From positions 49,917-71,710 of the forward strand of contig BMAT01001074.1 of assembly GCA_019649035.1 (NCBI GenBank): a DNA stretch of 21,794 nucleotides, read 5' to 3'. The stretch's first letter is position 1; each line of letters begins with the position of its first letter. The stretch is from Elysia marginata. Taxonomy: Eukaryota; Mollusca; Gastropoda; Plakobranchidae. Of the stretch, positions 1-8,407 are shown one piece after another. The notes beneath the pieces were generated by a model. That model did not search any database and was not told the origin of the DNA. It saw only the letters and a list, made by a program, of their open reading frames with translations. The translations under genes were made by a program, and so were the position numbers.

Positions 1-282
1 ATTTGATGAATTGCAAAGCAAACGCTAAACCAGAACAAAACAAACTTTTTTTGCTTTGGTATCGTGCTACAGTTTTACCTTTAGATTTCCACTAAGTTTT
101 ACCGAAACCGACGCGCTGGCTTAAAATAGAATTCCTGAAACGAACGAGTTGCTCCTGAACTCATTTCCTTGACTAGCCATTGAATGTGTCTAGTTTCCAC
201 CTTTTAAATCTTAGTTTTACACAAAGCAGTACTAAATGTGACCAACAACTTTTTCTTACAGTTTTGAAATCAAGTGTGGGGC

Positions 283-288
283 TATAAA
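283..288 (+). promoter_or_regulatory. TATA-like element
   Basis: The sequence GGCTATAAAGG contains a TATAAA core about 610 bases before the start codon. If used, initiation would fall near 313, giving a leader of roughly 590 bases with several upstream ATGs. The nearest initiator-like CTCACAGT (323-330) lies somewhat too far downstream for a standard TATA spacing. In AT-rich DNA such hexamers occur by chance, so this is weak. Confidence 0.15.
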
Positions 289-505
289 GGATAAGGATGA
301 GTACACGAGATGATGTTCTTTACTCACAGTTTCGATTCTCAACACTTCGCCTGTAGCAACCTGTTAAAAATTATAGTCCGTCGCAGGCTGGTCAGTTGTT
401 AAAGATACGTGTATGTAGATATATGCTGTATTTTTCGTATTTTATTGTTGTTCTTTGATTTATAAAACAATTGGAATTTGTAAGACAGTTATTTTGATAA
501 CATTG

Positions 506-521
506 ATTATTATATTGCAGA
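506..521 (+). other. Candidate 3' splice acceptor before the main coding exon
   Basis: The stretch ending TTATATTGCAG (AG at 519-520) follows a branch-like TGATAAC about 20 bases upstream and is followed by a purine-rich exon-like start. The pyrimidine tract is poor. Use of this site would make the coding exon begin at 521 with a leader segment of 380 bases. A single coding exon preceded by a 5' UTR intron is a common animal gene layout, but no transcript evidence is available here. Confidence 0.3.
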
Positions 522-540
522 GATAAAGAGGAAGAGCCCC

Positions 541-751
541 ATGACCTTGCAGCAACAACAGGTTTTTTCGACTTTTGATAACCTGTCCAGATTTTTCCTC
601 ACAGTGCTTCCATTGTTGTCGTAAAGATATCAATGTAATGCAAGAGGAAACTATCGCAATGCCAAATCTATTTTTTCAAATGAGTTGGAAGTTAAGTGGT
701 CTTGGCACTAGCACTTTGCCGACAGCTCCAAGGCTCTGTGTATTATTATAG
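541..751 (+). promoter_or_regulatory. Cluster of upstream ORFs in the 5' leader
   Basis: Three ATG-initiated frames precede the main start. The first is 541-624 (27 codons, in frame with the main ORF but closed by TAA). The second, at 633-638, is a minimal start-stop element, ATG directly followed by TAA. The third is 638-751 (37 codons, ending TAG), whose ATG overlaps the previous stop as TAATG. From established knowledge, uORFs and start-stop elements lower or tune translation of the main frame. Whether this leader is transcribed is inferred. Confidence 0.4.
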
Positions 752-900
752 ACGCGTGAGCTTTTCAAGGACTCGAGAACGGGTGTTTTACTGCTTGTAA
801 CCAAAGAAAACTGACCCAACACTGTCCCTTTTTAACCATTTAAACAACCAGAGCTGTTTCAGATATCCCTAGCAGTCGATCCCAGTCTCACCAATCAACC

Positions 901-3900
901 ATGGAACGCAGCCTGAGTCGCAGTCTACCATATTTACCACGCTACCAATCCTTGTCTCCAGCACGCTCTCCATGTCTCGGCGGTCGACGATTCGCATCTC
1001 TTAGAAGTGTTAGCTCCCCGTCACATAGTCAGCGCATCTGTTACATAGATGCTGGTGAGCCTACAAAGTTTGTAAGTACATCCTACAGAGTAAAAGGCTC
1101 ACCTTCCCCAAAGAGATCGTATAAAGTGCATCTGTTCGGCCCAGCTTTCAGTTCGGACGGTAAGAAACGCGTCCATCATGCGACCCGCGTGACTCGCAGC
1201 ATCTCTGCGCACGATCTTCATTCCTCCCATGTGTATACATCCCAGGATGATCTGCTGCTTGGGGCTGCCCGCCCCGCAGACGTTAGACGAGTGTGCACCA
1301 GCCTTCAGGACCTATTTCATAAGGGTCCCTTTCACCCCAACGCTACAACAGCCTCTGAGAGTGGGGTTTCTCTTGGCGGCCTGTCGGATGAGAGCCTCTC
1401 CATGTGCGGAGGAGATGACCTAGACAACCTTTCTCAACATTCCTTCGACAGCTCTAGCGCCTTCCACGAGATTACCTTCGACAGCGAACAAGATCGTTGT
1501 GACAGCAGCGACGCGTACTTCAGTGGAGCAGAGGGAAACTACAGCGGCTCTCACCAGTCTGGGGAAAGACTGCTTGATGTCCTTTTCGAGGATGACCCAG
1601 AGTGCAAAAGTCCTGGTGCCCGCCGCAGACGTGCAAAGCAGAGTGTCTCTAGCCCCTTGAGTTACAGTGAGCATCGTCGCCGGGAGCTGCAGTTCCCAAG
1701 TCTCGGTGAGCAAGAGAATAAGACACAAGCTAAGCTCCAAGTTTTACGCGTTCTCATCCCGGGAACAGATGTGCAGCTCAGGACTTGTGAAGCTACCTTT
1801 ACAGGAGTAAAGGACCGTAGCAAATCACCTGGGGAAAAGAAAGTTCTTTCGTCCACTCCACTCGCACAGTCCACACCACACGTGAGCCCCAGGAGCCTTG
1901 GAGAAGCCAAACTTAGCATACTGGCTACTTGGGACGCTGACGACTCTATGGAAGAGCAACAACACGTCTCCAAAGAAGGATCACCATGTCGGATCGCCAG
2001 GGTGCTGTTTGATGCTGATAGCTCGGAATTGAGAGATGGATCTTCCTGCAACAGTAGCCAATCGGAAGACAACTTTTCGGACATTTCTTCGACTACAGTG
2101 GGCTCTCTCACATGCGGTCGAAGAACCAAATTGGTCAAGCGATCTTCGGACAAACCAGCTTCTTTGAAAAGCCTGGCCAATCTTGACAATGACCTCATGG
2201 GTAAGAAAGGCCCATTTGGATCCAATCCTTTGAACAGCCAACAGTGTGAGAATATGACGGGAATTCGCGGCTCTTCTATAACTGCAACTAGTAGGTACAA
2301 ATCAAATGGTTGTGAAGATTCGCCAGAGGTTCGCCTTGATGATTCAGGTAATGACGGAGGAAACAGAGGACCTCTGCCGTCGGCCGTGTCAAGCACTTGG
2401 CAGGACAGACAGACATACCATGAGGGAAACGCGCGCGTTACTGGTACATTTGGAAGTTTGGACGAGGACGAAGATGAAGACGATGGGGAGGAGGCAGACG
2501 TAGAGGGTGATGGAAAGGATGCATACTATGGATACAGCTCAGTCCAAAACAGGAAAAAGCGACCCTTTAACTTGGTGGAGCCACCCATGAGAGTTTTGGA
2601 TATTTCTCTGTCGCCTGGCTCTGGTGGAGGCGGAAACGATATCAAGAAAAGCGTGGAGTCCACCGGGAAAGTAAACATGCCGCTGATTTGTGCCGGAAAG
2701 CATGGACAAGAAAAGCTCAGAAAGCGGCTGTCTCAGTCTTCTCCTCCTCTATCGCCTGGTGATCAAGGCGATGCACCACATGAATCTAACCTCAAATCGG
2801 GTCTAATGTCCGTCATTTGCGCAGGTGGGACGTGTATTTCTGATGACAATTGGGAAGGTGTGGGGGGCAAAAAGCAGAGCCGCAACACAGGGAAACCTGA
2901 GAAACAAGGGGAGATCATTTGCAATTCATTACAGGCTCAGAACGAAGCCGAGCTGATAATACCAGAAAATGTGAAGAAGAGAAATTTAGAAGAATATGAA
3001 ATCAACGATGAGCGTAAATATGTATTAGAAAAAAAGAGACAAGAGAATTTTTGCGAGGAAACAAGAAGCGCAATTACGGCAGCAGAAGCGAGATCAAGAT
3101 CTAGTGCCCATGTCATAATTGGTGACGCACAAGGCGATGGCTTTAGGACGGGCGAAAGTTATGACAGGCATGCAGGGCCAGGTGAGGTCACTGGAATTTC
3201 CGAGGTGACCGCTGGTCACTCTGCTTACAACCCGTGCCAGGTAGAACGTGAAGGGGTGGTAGTGGTCAAGATAGCCAGTAAGATGCAGCAAGAGGGGCGG
3301 GGTGAACAGCCCGGGACCGATAGTAGAAGTGTGCGAGAGAGTGGACGGGAGCAGGGCCGCGAGGGACCGACTATTTCATCTCCAGCCTGTTTACCTGAAG
3401 GAAGAGAGCATAGAGAAGGAGAAATAAAGGACGAATCCCAGGTGGTTTTGGGGGCGGGCGAGCGTGTAGGCGAGGTGCTTAGATCAAGATCTACTTCTCC
3501 GAAACTTACTATTGCTTATGAAGAGGGAGATGTATGGAGCAGTGGGGGTTTTAGTCGCGGCAGTGAGCAGTCCAAGTCAGAGTTGAGAGGAGATCGAGGA
3601 GCGAAAATAACCGCTGGTATAAGTACCATCCCAGTGTTAGCAACAACCGAGAGGGCAGAGAATTATTGTGATTCGAATAAGTTGGTCGTCGGCGATGCGA
3701 ACAGCGCGCGCATCGAATCAGTGGCAGATGCGTGGATTAGCCCTGGTGGTGATAGGTTTAAAAGTGAGCTCAAGTTAACTCTGACTGTCACTAGCACTTT
3801 GAAAGATAGCGTTGACAATCGAGCTGATGTTGAGCGCAAACCAACAGGTGCAAAATCAAGCTTTAGCGGCCTGAATTCAAGCCAGAGTATAAATACAGAT

Positions 3901-6900
3901 GTTCGCCACGAACAAGAGAACGAAAAAGAGAAGGCAAACCCGTCGTTTTACTCATTTTCCTGCGACGCAGATTCGTGCGTCATCGGAGAAGCCCGCAGCA
4001 GTATGGAGCGTTTCCCTATCGATCCAGCCATTGTTGAGAGCGCACGCGCGGCGAGTGAGAGGGAAACCCCGCAAATGCTTGTGCGAGTGCTGGCGACAGC
4101 GCAAAACACCAGCGATCGGGAGACAGTTCAACAAGCGCGTCACAAAGACCAGTCGCAACAGCTTTCCTTGAAAACGGAATTTCCCTCTCAGCAGCCAGAG
4201 TTGACTTCTCAATTGCCTTATTCTGGATTTCTTGACAGCAAAAACTCTTCGCATAACAATGTGAATGGATTAGCAGACCATGCAGTTTATTCATTCTCTG
4301 GTGATGGTTTAGAGCTTAACAATTATGTAGTAAGTGTGGATACGCATATTCCGACTGAAAACAAAAACGAGGAATACAAAAATTCTAATTATATCGAGTT
4401 TTGTGAGCAAGAAGAAAAGCAGCCCTTCCAGAGTTTAAACGGAAACATTCCCAGACATGCAAACGACCGATCGATTCCCGAGCAAATCAGTGGCTGCTCC
4501 CTCGATGAGAACAAAGGATTTCAATCTTTAGATAACAGTGCTAGTGGTTGTGCTCACGTAGAATTCACGGAGGACGGGCGCCGTGTTGTACAGAAGAAAC
4601 AAGTGGTGACTGAGGTCTGTCACACGGTGGTGAAGAAAACACACAGCACCACAGTTGAGGACAATGTGAGCACTGAGCGCGACTTTGACGGATCGGTTAA
4701 CCAGCCATGTGTGAGTGAGATTGGCAGAAGGACCGAGGACAGATCAAAAGACACGTCCAGCAAAACAACAATAGTTGAAGATGTAGAAGATACCGTTACC
4801 ACCAAAACCACCACTACAACAACAACACTTAATCTTGATTCTATAAGCTCAGGGCAGAAAAATGAGGAAACGTACGTAAGAACTGTGAATAGCAACAGGA
4901 GCGAGACTTCTAAACACGGTAGATGTTTTGATAGTGAAAAAATAGAGAGCCAGCAGTCGCGCTCTTTTTCGCCGGCCGGGCGTGACGAATGCTTAGAGAA
5001 CTGCGGAGATAGAAACCAAATACAGCTCAGTACCAGTGGTGAACTGACTCCACCTGTGTCACGTCAATCTGATGTCCCCAGCACCCACGTGATGCGAGAG
5101 GTCAAGCCTGACTGGGAGGCCCAGGTTGACCCGAGGGTCACGGCCTGGCATTCCTCCTCTTCCCCACCTTCATCCTCACAAAAGCCGCATGGCAATAAAG
5201 ATGGAGGTGTGAACCTGCACCCAGTGAAGCGGCACGGAGACAGTAACCAAACGACAGGCAGCCGGCTTGACAACCTGCAAGCAACGCTGGCCCAAATCTC
5301 GGGCATGGAGGAGAAAACTGGGGCCTGGTCCTGTCACCGTGACGTGCCTAAATTTACATTCACACACGGCTCGCCATCTTTCGCAGCGTTCCCCTTCTCT
5401 CCTTCATACCAAGACCACGCAGAAGCAACCAGCGTGCTTAAACAAATTGTTCGCGGCGACACAGATGGCTTCCCAAACTTTTCCAGGCCAGGTAGACCAG
5501 CTAAAGACACAGGCTATGGTGACGATTACGATACCCTCCCCGAAAATAGTACGCAGGTACACAGTAAGAACAGCGGGCCTACTTATTATTCATACAGTAT
5601 TGAGGTTAGGGAGGAGCCTACTCGAGACAACTACACACCTGGTGCAGAGATCAAGAATGGCGACTTAAAGGTTAGACCAGAACGAGAGTTTTATGACAAT
5701 GACTACGACAACGCCCCATTTATAACAACAGCTTTACCGTCGAGACATCATCCTCATCACCACCTTCAGCTTCTAAAACCAGGACAACTTAAGGCAAGTA
5801 GTTTGTGGACATTACAAGAGGAGACTGAGAGTCTGTTAGAGGCTGTGTCTCCTAAACCCGCAAGGCGAACTCTCACTTCTCTGGCATCTGATGACGAGGA
5901 CAACGCCAGTATTAACGACGAGGACACAGAAAAGAAAGAACCAACTGAGAATGACGACACCCGTCCTAGCCCAGAGGTAGGCCGATCTAATCAGAGTATA
6001 AGCTCGGTAGAGCAAGATTTAAGTGACACTGCCATTGGACACAAAAACTGCGTCTCGGAGTCATCTGATTTTGATGACAGCGACGGCAACTATTCGTCCA
6101 TCAGTACTGGTGAGAGTGCTAGTTACAGATCAAGCAGCTACGGCAGGGAGCAGACGCCGATGAGTGACGAGCCTGAGTGTGTCGTCAATAAGATGGAATA
6201 TCGTCCAGCATGGCGGGGACTGACAGCAACCAATATCGACGGCGTGAGTACTTTTAGTGACTTTGTTAGCGGGCTTGAGGAAAGTTTGTCCTCGCCGTGC
6301 ACGGACACTGCCAACCAAAAAGGCAACCTAAAGCGGCGGCGAGAACAAAGTGAACGCGTGTTTACCCTGGACAGCCTGTCTGAATCACTTAGACAATTCA
6401 GCACGCCACAGCACAGTCATGCTGAATTCGGGCCGGAAACATTCCCTGGACGAAACTCACCCATTCATATTTTTCGGGGCGTTGAGATGGAGCACCAAAG
6501 ATTCCATTCTCTTGACAACGGCAACTTTCACTTCTCTCGAAATCACCAAACCCACGATCAACTTTCTCACCCTGCCAGAGGCAGTCGCAACACCAGCGCT
6601 GCTTCTACGTCTATACTGAGCCACTACAGCATGGCAATGGAATCACCAGAGGACGCCCCAAGTGAGGCATCGATGCGCCTACACACCCTCGACCTGGACC
6701 TCTCTCGAATCTCGTCCTGTGGCAGCCCTGTGCCCTCTGATCTCAGTGAAGCTTCTTCGGCTTACACCTGCACGGGCACTGCTCAGATAAAGCGGCACCA
6801 GCTTCACGTCTCCTTTGGCGATGCTCCCACAGCGAGTGCACTTCCATCCCCACCCACCCGTGATGTCGTCCATACATCCACACCGAAAGCAAAGTCAAAA

Positions 6901-7947
6901 ACCGTGTCCATCATAAAGCGACCATCGCCCCTCAGGGAGGATCTCAAATTCAAACAAAAATTAGTGCACGACAACTTGCAGCAGTTCGACCAGATCCTGC
7001 AAGATTTCCAGAAGCGAACGCACCCAACTGAGGCTATCAACGATATCGAGATCATGGAGACTCAAGAAACTAATGTCTTGGCCGACAAAACCTCTGACGC
7101 AAATGTCTCCAACTACGCTGATCTCTATAAAGACTTCACTAATGATACTGCAGAGAAGAAACAAAACAACACGTGCATTGTTCTCGAGGATGAAAATATG
7201 AACTCCTACCGCTTCAAGCGCTATTTAAAAAAATCCCACACCAAGCGCAAAAAGGGCAAAAAGGTTATGCGTTTTTTCAGCCGCCTGAGTTGCGTGTCTG
7301 AAGGCGTCAGTGCACCTGACATGAGCCCTGCGAATAAAAAGTTGAAAACCGACAACGGTCATCAAAACAAACACAACGTCCAGACCTTCTCTACAGACTC
7401 TATGCCTTCAGCTTCCTCAAGCTCCAGACTCATGTTTCCCAACCCCCAGCTTACTGGCTCCACCTCTTTCCAGCACCATAGTGAGATTGAGGCTAGGTTA
7501 GGCGTGTCTCCTTCATCGCCCGATACACCTCCTCAGGGTAGTCCCGCCTCTAGTACTCAAAGCGTGGATTCTGTTAGGTCCAGGGCAGACTCCGCCTACT
7601 CCAGCATTTCAGAGTCCATCTCCCATGGCAGTGTCAGCTCCCCAAGGCATCTCTTACACTCCATCAGGGGATCCACCTCGAGTGACTTCCAACCAAGAGC
7701 ATCCACCGTGTCCACCTCTGATCGCTCTTTCTCCACCGACAGCGCGTATTCCGGCTCCGACCGAACGGCAAGCGAGGTGGACCGTACACTTGTAGATTTC
7801 AGCAAGGAAAACTCTGGGGACATGCTCAGCGCTCTGTCCGATGTGTTCGAGCAGCTGGACGTGTGTGAAGGAGAGATTGACAAGGCCCTGCTGGACAGGA
7901 TGCGCCACGGCCACTACAGGGCAGCGCGCCCAACCCGCAGGATGTAG
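901..7947 (+). CDS. Giant Ser/Thr-rich, probably disordered protein, 2348 aa, family not recognised
   Basis: This is one uninterrupted frame of 2348 codons. The start sits in a strong context (ACCATGG) with an in-frame TAA 60 bases upstream, and it ends in tandem stops TAG-TAA. No signal peptide, membrane segment or enzyme domain is visible. The protein reads as a long, Ser/Thr/Asp/Glu-rich, mostly disordered scaffold-type polypeptide. Visible elements: an Arg/Ser-rich N-terminus (1-100) with SP sites; an RVLF tetrapeptide (367-370) resembling a PP1 docking motif; an acidic run (521-540); two ICAG motifs (596-599, 639-642); a charged helix-prone stretch (about 681-735); a Val/Thr/Lys region ending in a Thr run (about 1229-1311); a His cluster (1616-1621); a Lys/Arg cluster with KRKKGKK (2104-2128) that could be a nuclear signal or bind lipid or nucleic acid; twin DSAYS motifs (2230-2234, 2280-2284); and a helix-prone C-terminus (about 2298-2348). 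A cytoskeletal, nuclear or signalling adaptor is possible, but no function is assigned. Coding status is near certain from length and composition. Confidence 0.93.
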   Translation: MERSLSRSLPYLPRYQSLSPARSPCLGGRRFASLRSVSSPSHSQRICYIDAGEPTKFVSTSYRVKGSPSPKRSYKVHLFGPAFSSDGKKRVHHATRVTRSISAHDLHSSHVYTSQDDLLLGAARPADVRRVCTSLQDLFHKGPFHPNATTASESGVSLGGLSDESLSMCGGDDLDNLSQHSFDSSSAFHEITFDSEQDRCDSSDAYFSGAEGNYSGSHQSGERLLDVLFEDDPECKSPGARRRRAKQSVSSPLSYSEHRRRELQFPSLGEQENKTQAKLQVLRVLIPGTDVQLRTCEATFTGVKDRSKSPGEKKVLSSTPLAQSTPHVSPRSLGEAKLSILATWDADDSMEEQQHVSKEGSPCRIARVLFDADSSELRDGSSCNSSQSEDNFSDISSTTVGSLTCGRRTKLVKRSSDKPASLKSLANLDNDLMGKKGPFGSNPLNSQQCENMTGIRGSSITATSRYKSNGCEDSPEVRLDDSGNDGGNRGPLPSAVSSTWQDRQTYHEGNARVTGTFGSLDEDEDEDDGEEADVEGDGKDAYYGYSSVQNRKKRPFNLVEPPMRVLDISLSPGSGGGGNDIKKSVESTGKVNMPLICAGKHGQEKLRKRLSQSSPPLSPGDQGDAPHESNLKSGLMSVICAGGTCISDDNWEGVGGKKQSRNTGKPEKQGEIICNSLQAQNEAELIIPENVKKRNLEEYEINDERKYVLEKKRQENFCEETRSAITAAEARSRSSAHVIIGDAQGDGFRTGESYDRHAGPGEVTGISEVTAGHSAYNPCQVEREGVVVVKIASKMQQEGRGEQPGTDSRSVRESGREQGREGPTISSPACLPEGREHREGEIKDESQVVLGAGERVGEVLRSRSTSPKLTIAYEEGDVWSSGGFSRGSEQSKSELRGDRGAKITAGISTIPVLATTERAENYCDSNKLVVGDANSARIESVADAWISPGGDRFKSELKLTLTVTSTLKDSVDNRADVERKPTGAKSSFSGLNSSQSINTDVRHEQENEKEKANPSFYSFSCDADSCVIGEARSSMERFPIDPAIVESARAASERETPQMLVRVLATAQNTSDRETVQQARHKDQSQQLSLKTEFPSQQPELTSQLPYSGFLDSKNSSHNNVNGLADHAVYSFSGDGLELNNYVVSVDTHIPTENKNEEYKNSNYIEFCEQEEKQPFQSLNGNIPRHANDRSIPEQISGCSLDENKGFQSLDNSASGCAHVEFTEDGRRVVQKKQVVTEVCHTVVKKTHSTTVEDNVSTERDFDGSVNQPCVSEIGRRTEDRSKDTSSKTTIVEDVEDTVTTKTTTTTTTLNLDSISSGQKNEETYVRTVNSNRSETSKHGRCFDSEKIESQQSRSFSPAGRDECLENCGDRNQIQLSTSGELTPPVSRQSDVPSTHVMREVKPDWEAQVDPRVTAWHSSSSPPSSSQKPHGNKDGGVNLHPVKRHGDSNQTTGSRLDNLQATLAQISGMEEKTGAWSCHRDVPKFTFTHGSPSFAAFPFSPSYQDHAEATSVLKQIVRGDTDGFPNFSRPGRPAKDTGYGDDYDTLPENSTQVHSKNSGPTYYSYSIEVREEPTRDNYTPGAEIKNGDLKVRPEREFYDNDYDNAPFITTALPSRHHPHHHLQLLKPGQLKASSLWTLQEETESLLEAVSPKPARRTLTSLASDDEDNASINDEDTEKKEPTENDDTRPSPEVGRSNQSISSVEQDLSDTAIGHKNCVSESSDFDDSDGNYSSISTGESASYRSSSYGREQTPMSDEPECVVNKMEYRPAWRGLTATNIDGVSTFSDFVSGLEESLSSPCTDTANQKGNLKRRREQSERVFTLDSLSESLRQFSTPQHSHAEFGPETFPGRNSPIHIFRGVEMEHQRFHSLDNGNFHFSRNHQTHDQLSHPARGSRNTSAASTSILSHYSMAMESPEDAPSEASMRLHTLDLDLSRISSCGSPVPSDLSEASSAYTCTGTAQIKRHQLHVSFGDAPTASALPSPPTRDVVHTSTPKAKSKTVSIIKRPSPLREDLKFKQKLVHDNLQQFDQILQDFQKRTHPTEAINDIEIMETQETNVLADKTSDANVSNYADLYKDFTNDTAEKKQNNTCIVLEDENMNSYRFKRYLKKSHTKRKKGKKVMRFFSRLSCVSEGVSAPDMSPANKKLKTDNGHQNKHNVQTFSTDSMPSASSSSRLMFPNPQLTGSTSFQHHSEIEARLGVSPSSPDTPPQGSPASSTQSVDSVRSRADSAYSSISESISHGSVSSPRHLLHSIRGSTSSDFQPRASTVSTSDRSFSTDSAYSGSDRTASEVDRTLVDFSKENSGDMLSALSDVFEQLDVCEGEIDKALLDRMRHGHYRAARPTRRM

Positions 7948-8407
7948 TAAAAAGGCGTTCATCAAATACCCTGAATGTGCATAGTGAAGAGTAACCGCCA
8001 CCGGACTTAATGGAGTAAAACTTAGCTTGAAGGATTACTTAAAGATTCCAACTCTCCTAACTGTTGACTTCAGAGTTCTCTTATTGTATGTCTACACCTA
8101 TAACATCAGACGGAGTTTTATTACTGGAACTAAAGATCTCATTCAAGTACATGTTGCTTAAACCTTAAAAGCTCTACTTGTGCTGGAAATCTTGACTATT
8201 TTTCATCTTTTCTCCTATAAGCTGAATTTTTTTTTGCTCCTGGATTTTCCAAAAGTTATAGCAGGCCACTTGAGCCAAAACTATTGTGATTTTAAAAAGT
8301 ATAAAATTCTAAAATCGTAATTCATTCAATCCAGGATTTTTATGTATAAAAAAAGATTAAGTTTTTTTTATTGATAAGAAGTAGATCTACTGTTTGAAAC
8401 GAATAAA
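7948..8407 (+). other. Probable 3' UTR of the large gene
   Basis: Directly after the tandem stop, the sequence turns AT-rich and every frame is closed by frequent stops. The first canonical AATAAA is at 8402-8407, giving a 3' UTR of about 460 bases if used. Longer ends are possible, because ATTTA-bearing T-rich DNA continues to about 9600. The UTR end is inferred. Confidence 0.45.
8402..8407 (+). terminator. Candidate poly(A) signal for the large gene
   Basis: AATAAA occurs in the context GAATAAAAAAAG, 455 bases after the stop codon, with T-rich stretches downstream. It is the first canonical hexamer after the CDS. AT-rich background makes chance occurrence likely, and alternative polyadenylation further down cannot be excluded. 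Confidence 0.35.

Larger units (their letters stand above)
1..900 (+). other. Upstream region and 5' leader of the large gene
   Basis: This is AT-rich, non-coding sequence before the main start codon. Base composition changes sharply at about 901, where it becomes more GC-balanced. An in-frame TAA at 841-843 closes the main reading frame upstream, so the frame does not extend left of the ATG at 901. Several short ATG-initiated frames lie here: 310-402, 541-624, 633-638 and 638-751. Two acceptor-like sites (CTTACAG ending at 261, TATTGCAG ending at 520) suggest that one or more 5' UTR introns may join a distal promoter to this exon. I cannot tell whether transcription starts inside or outside the window. 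Confidence 0.5.

Noticed and set aside
1662..2396. Long antisense open frame (244 codons) inside the giant coding exon
   Set aside because: It lies wholly opposite a clearly coding frame. Ser-rich codons on the plus strand suppress stops on the minus strand, and no promoter or splice context supports it. Other frames inside 901-7947 on either strand are shadows as well.
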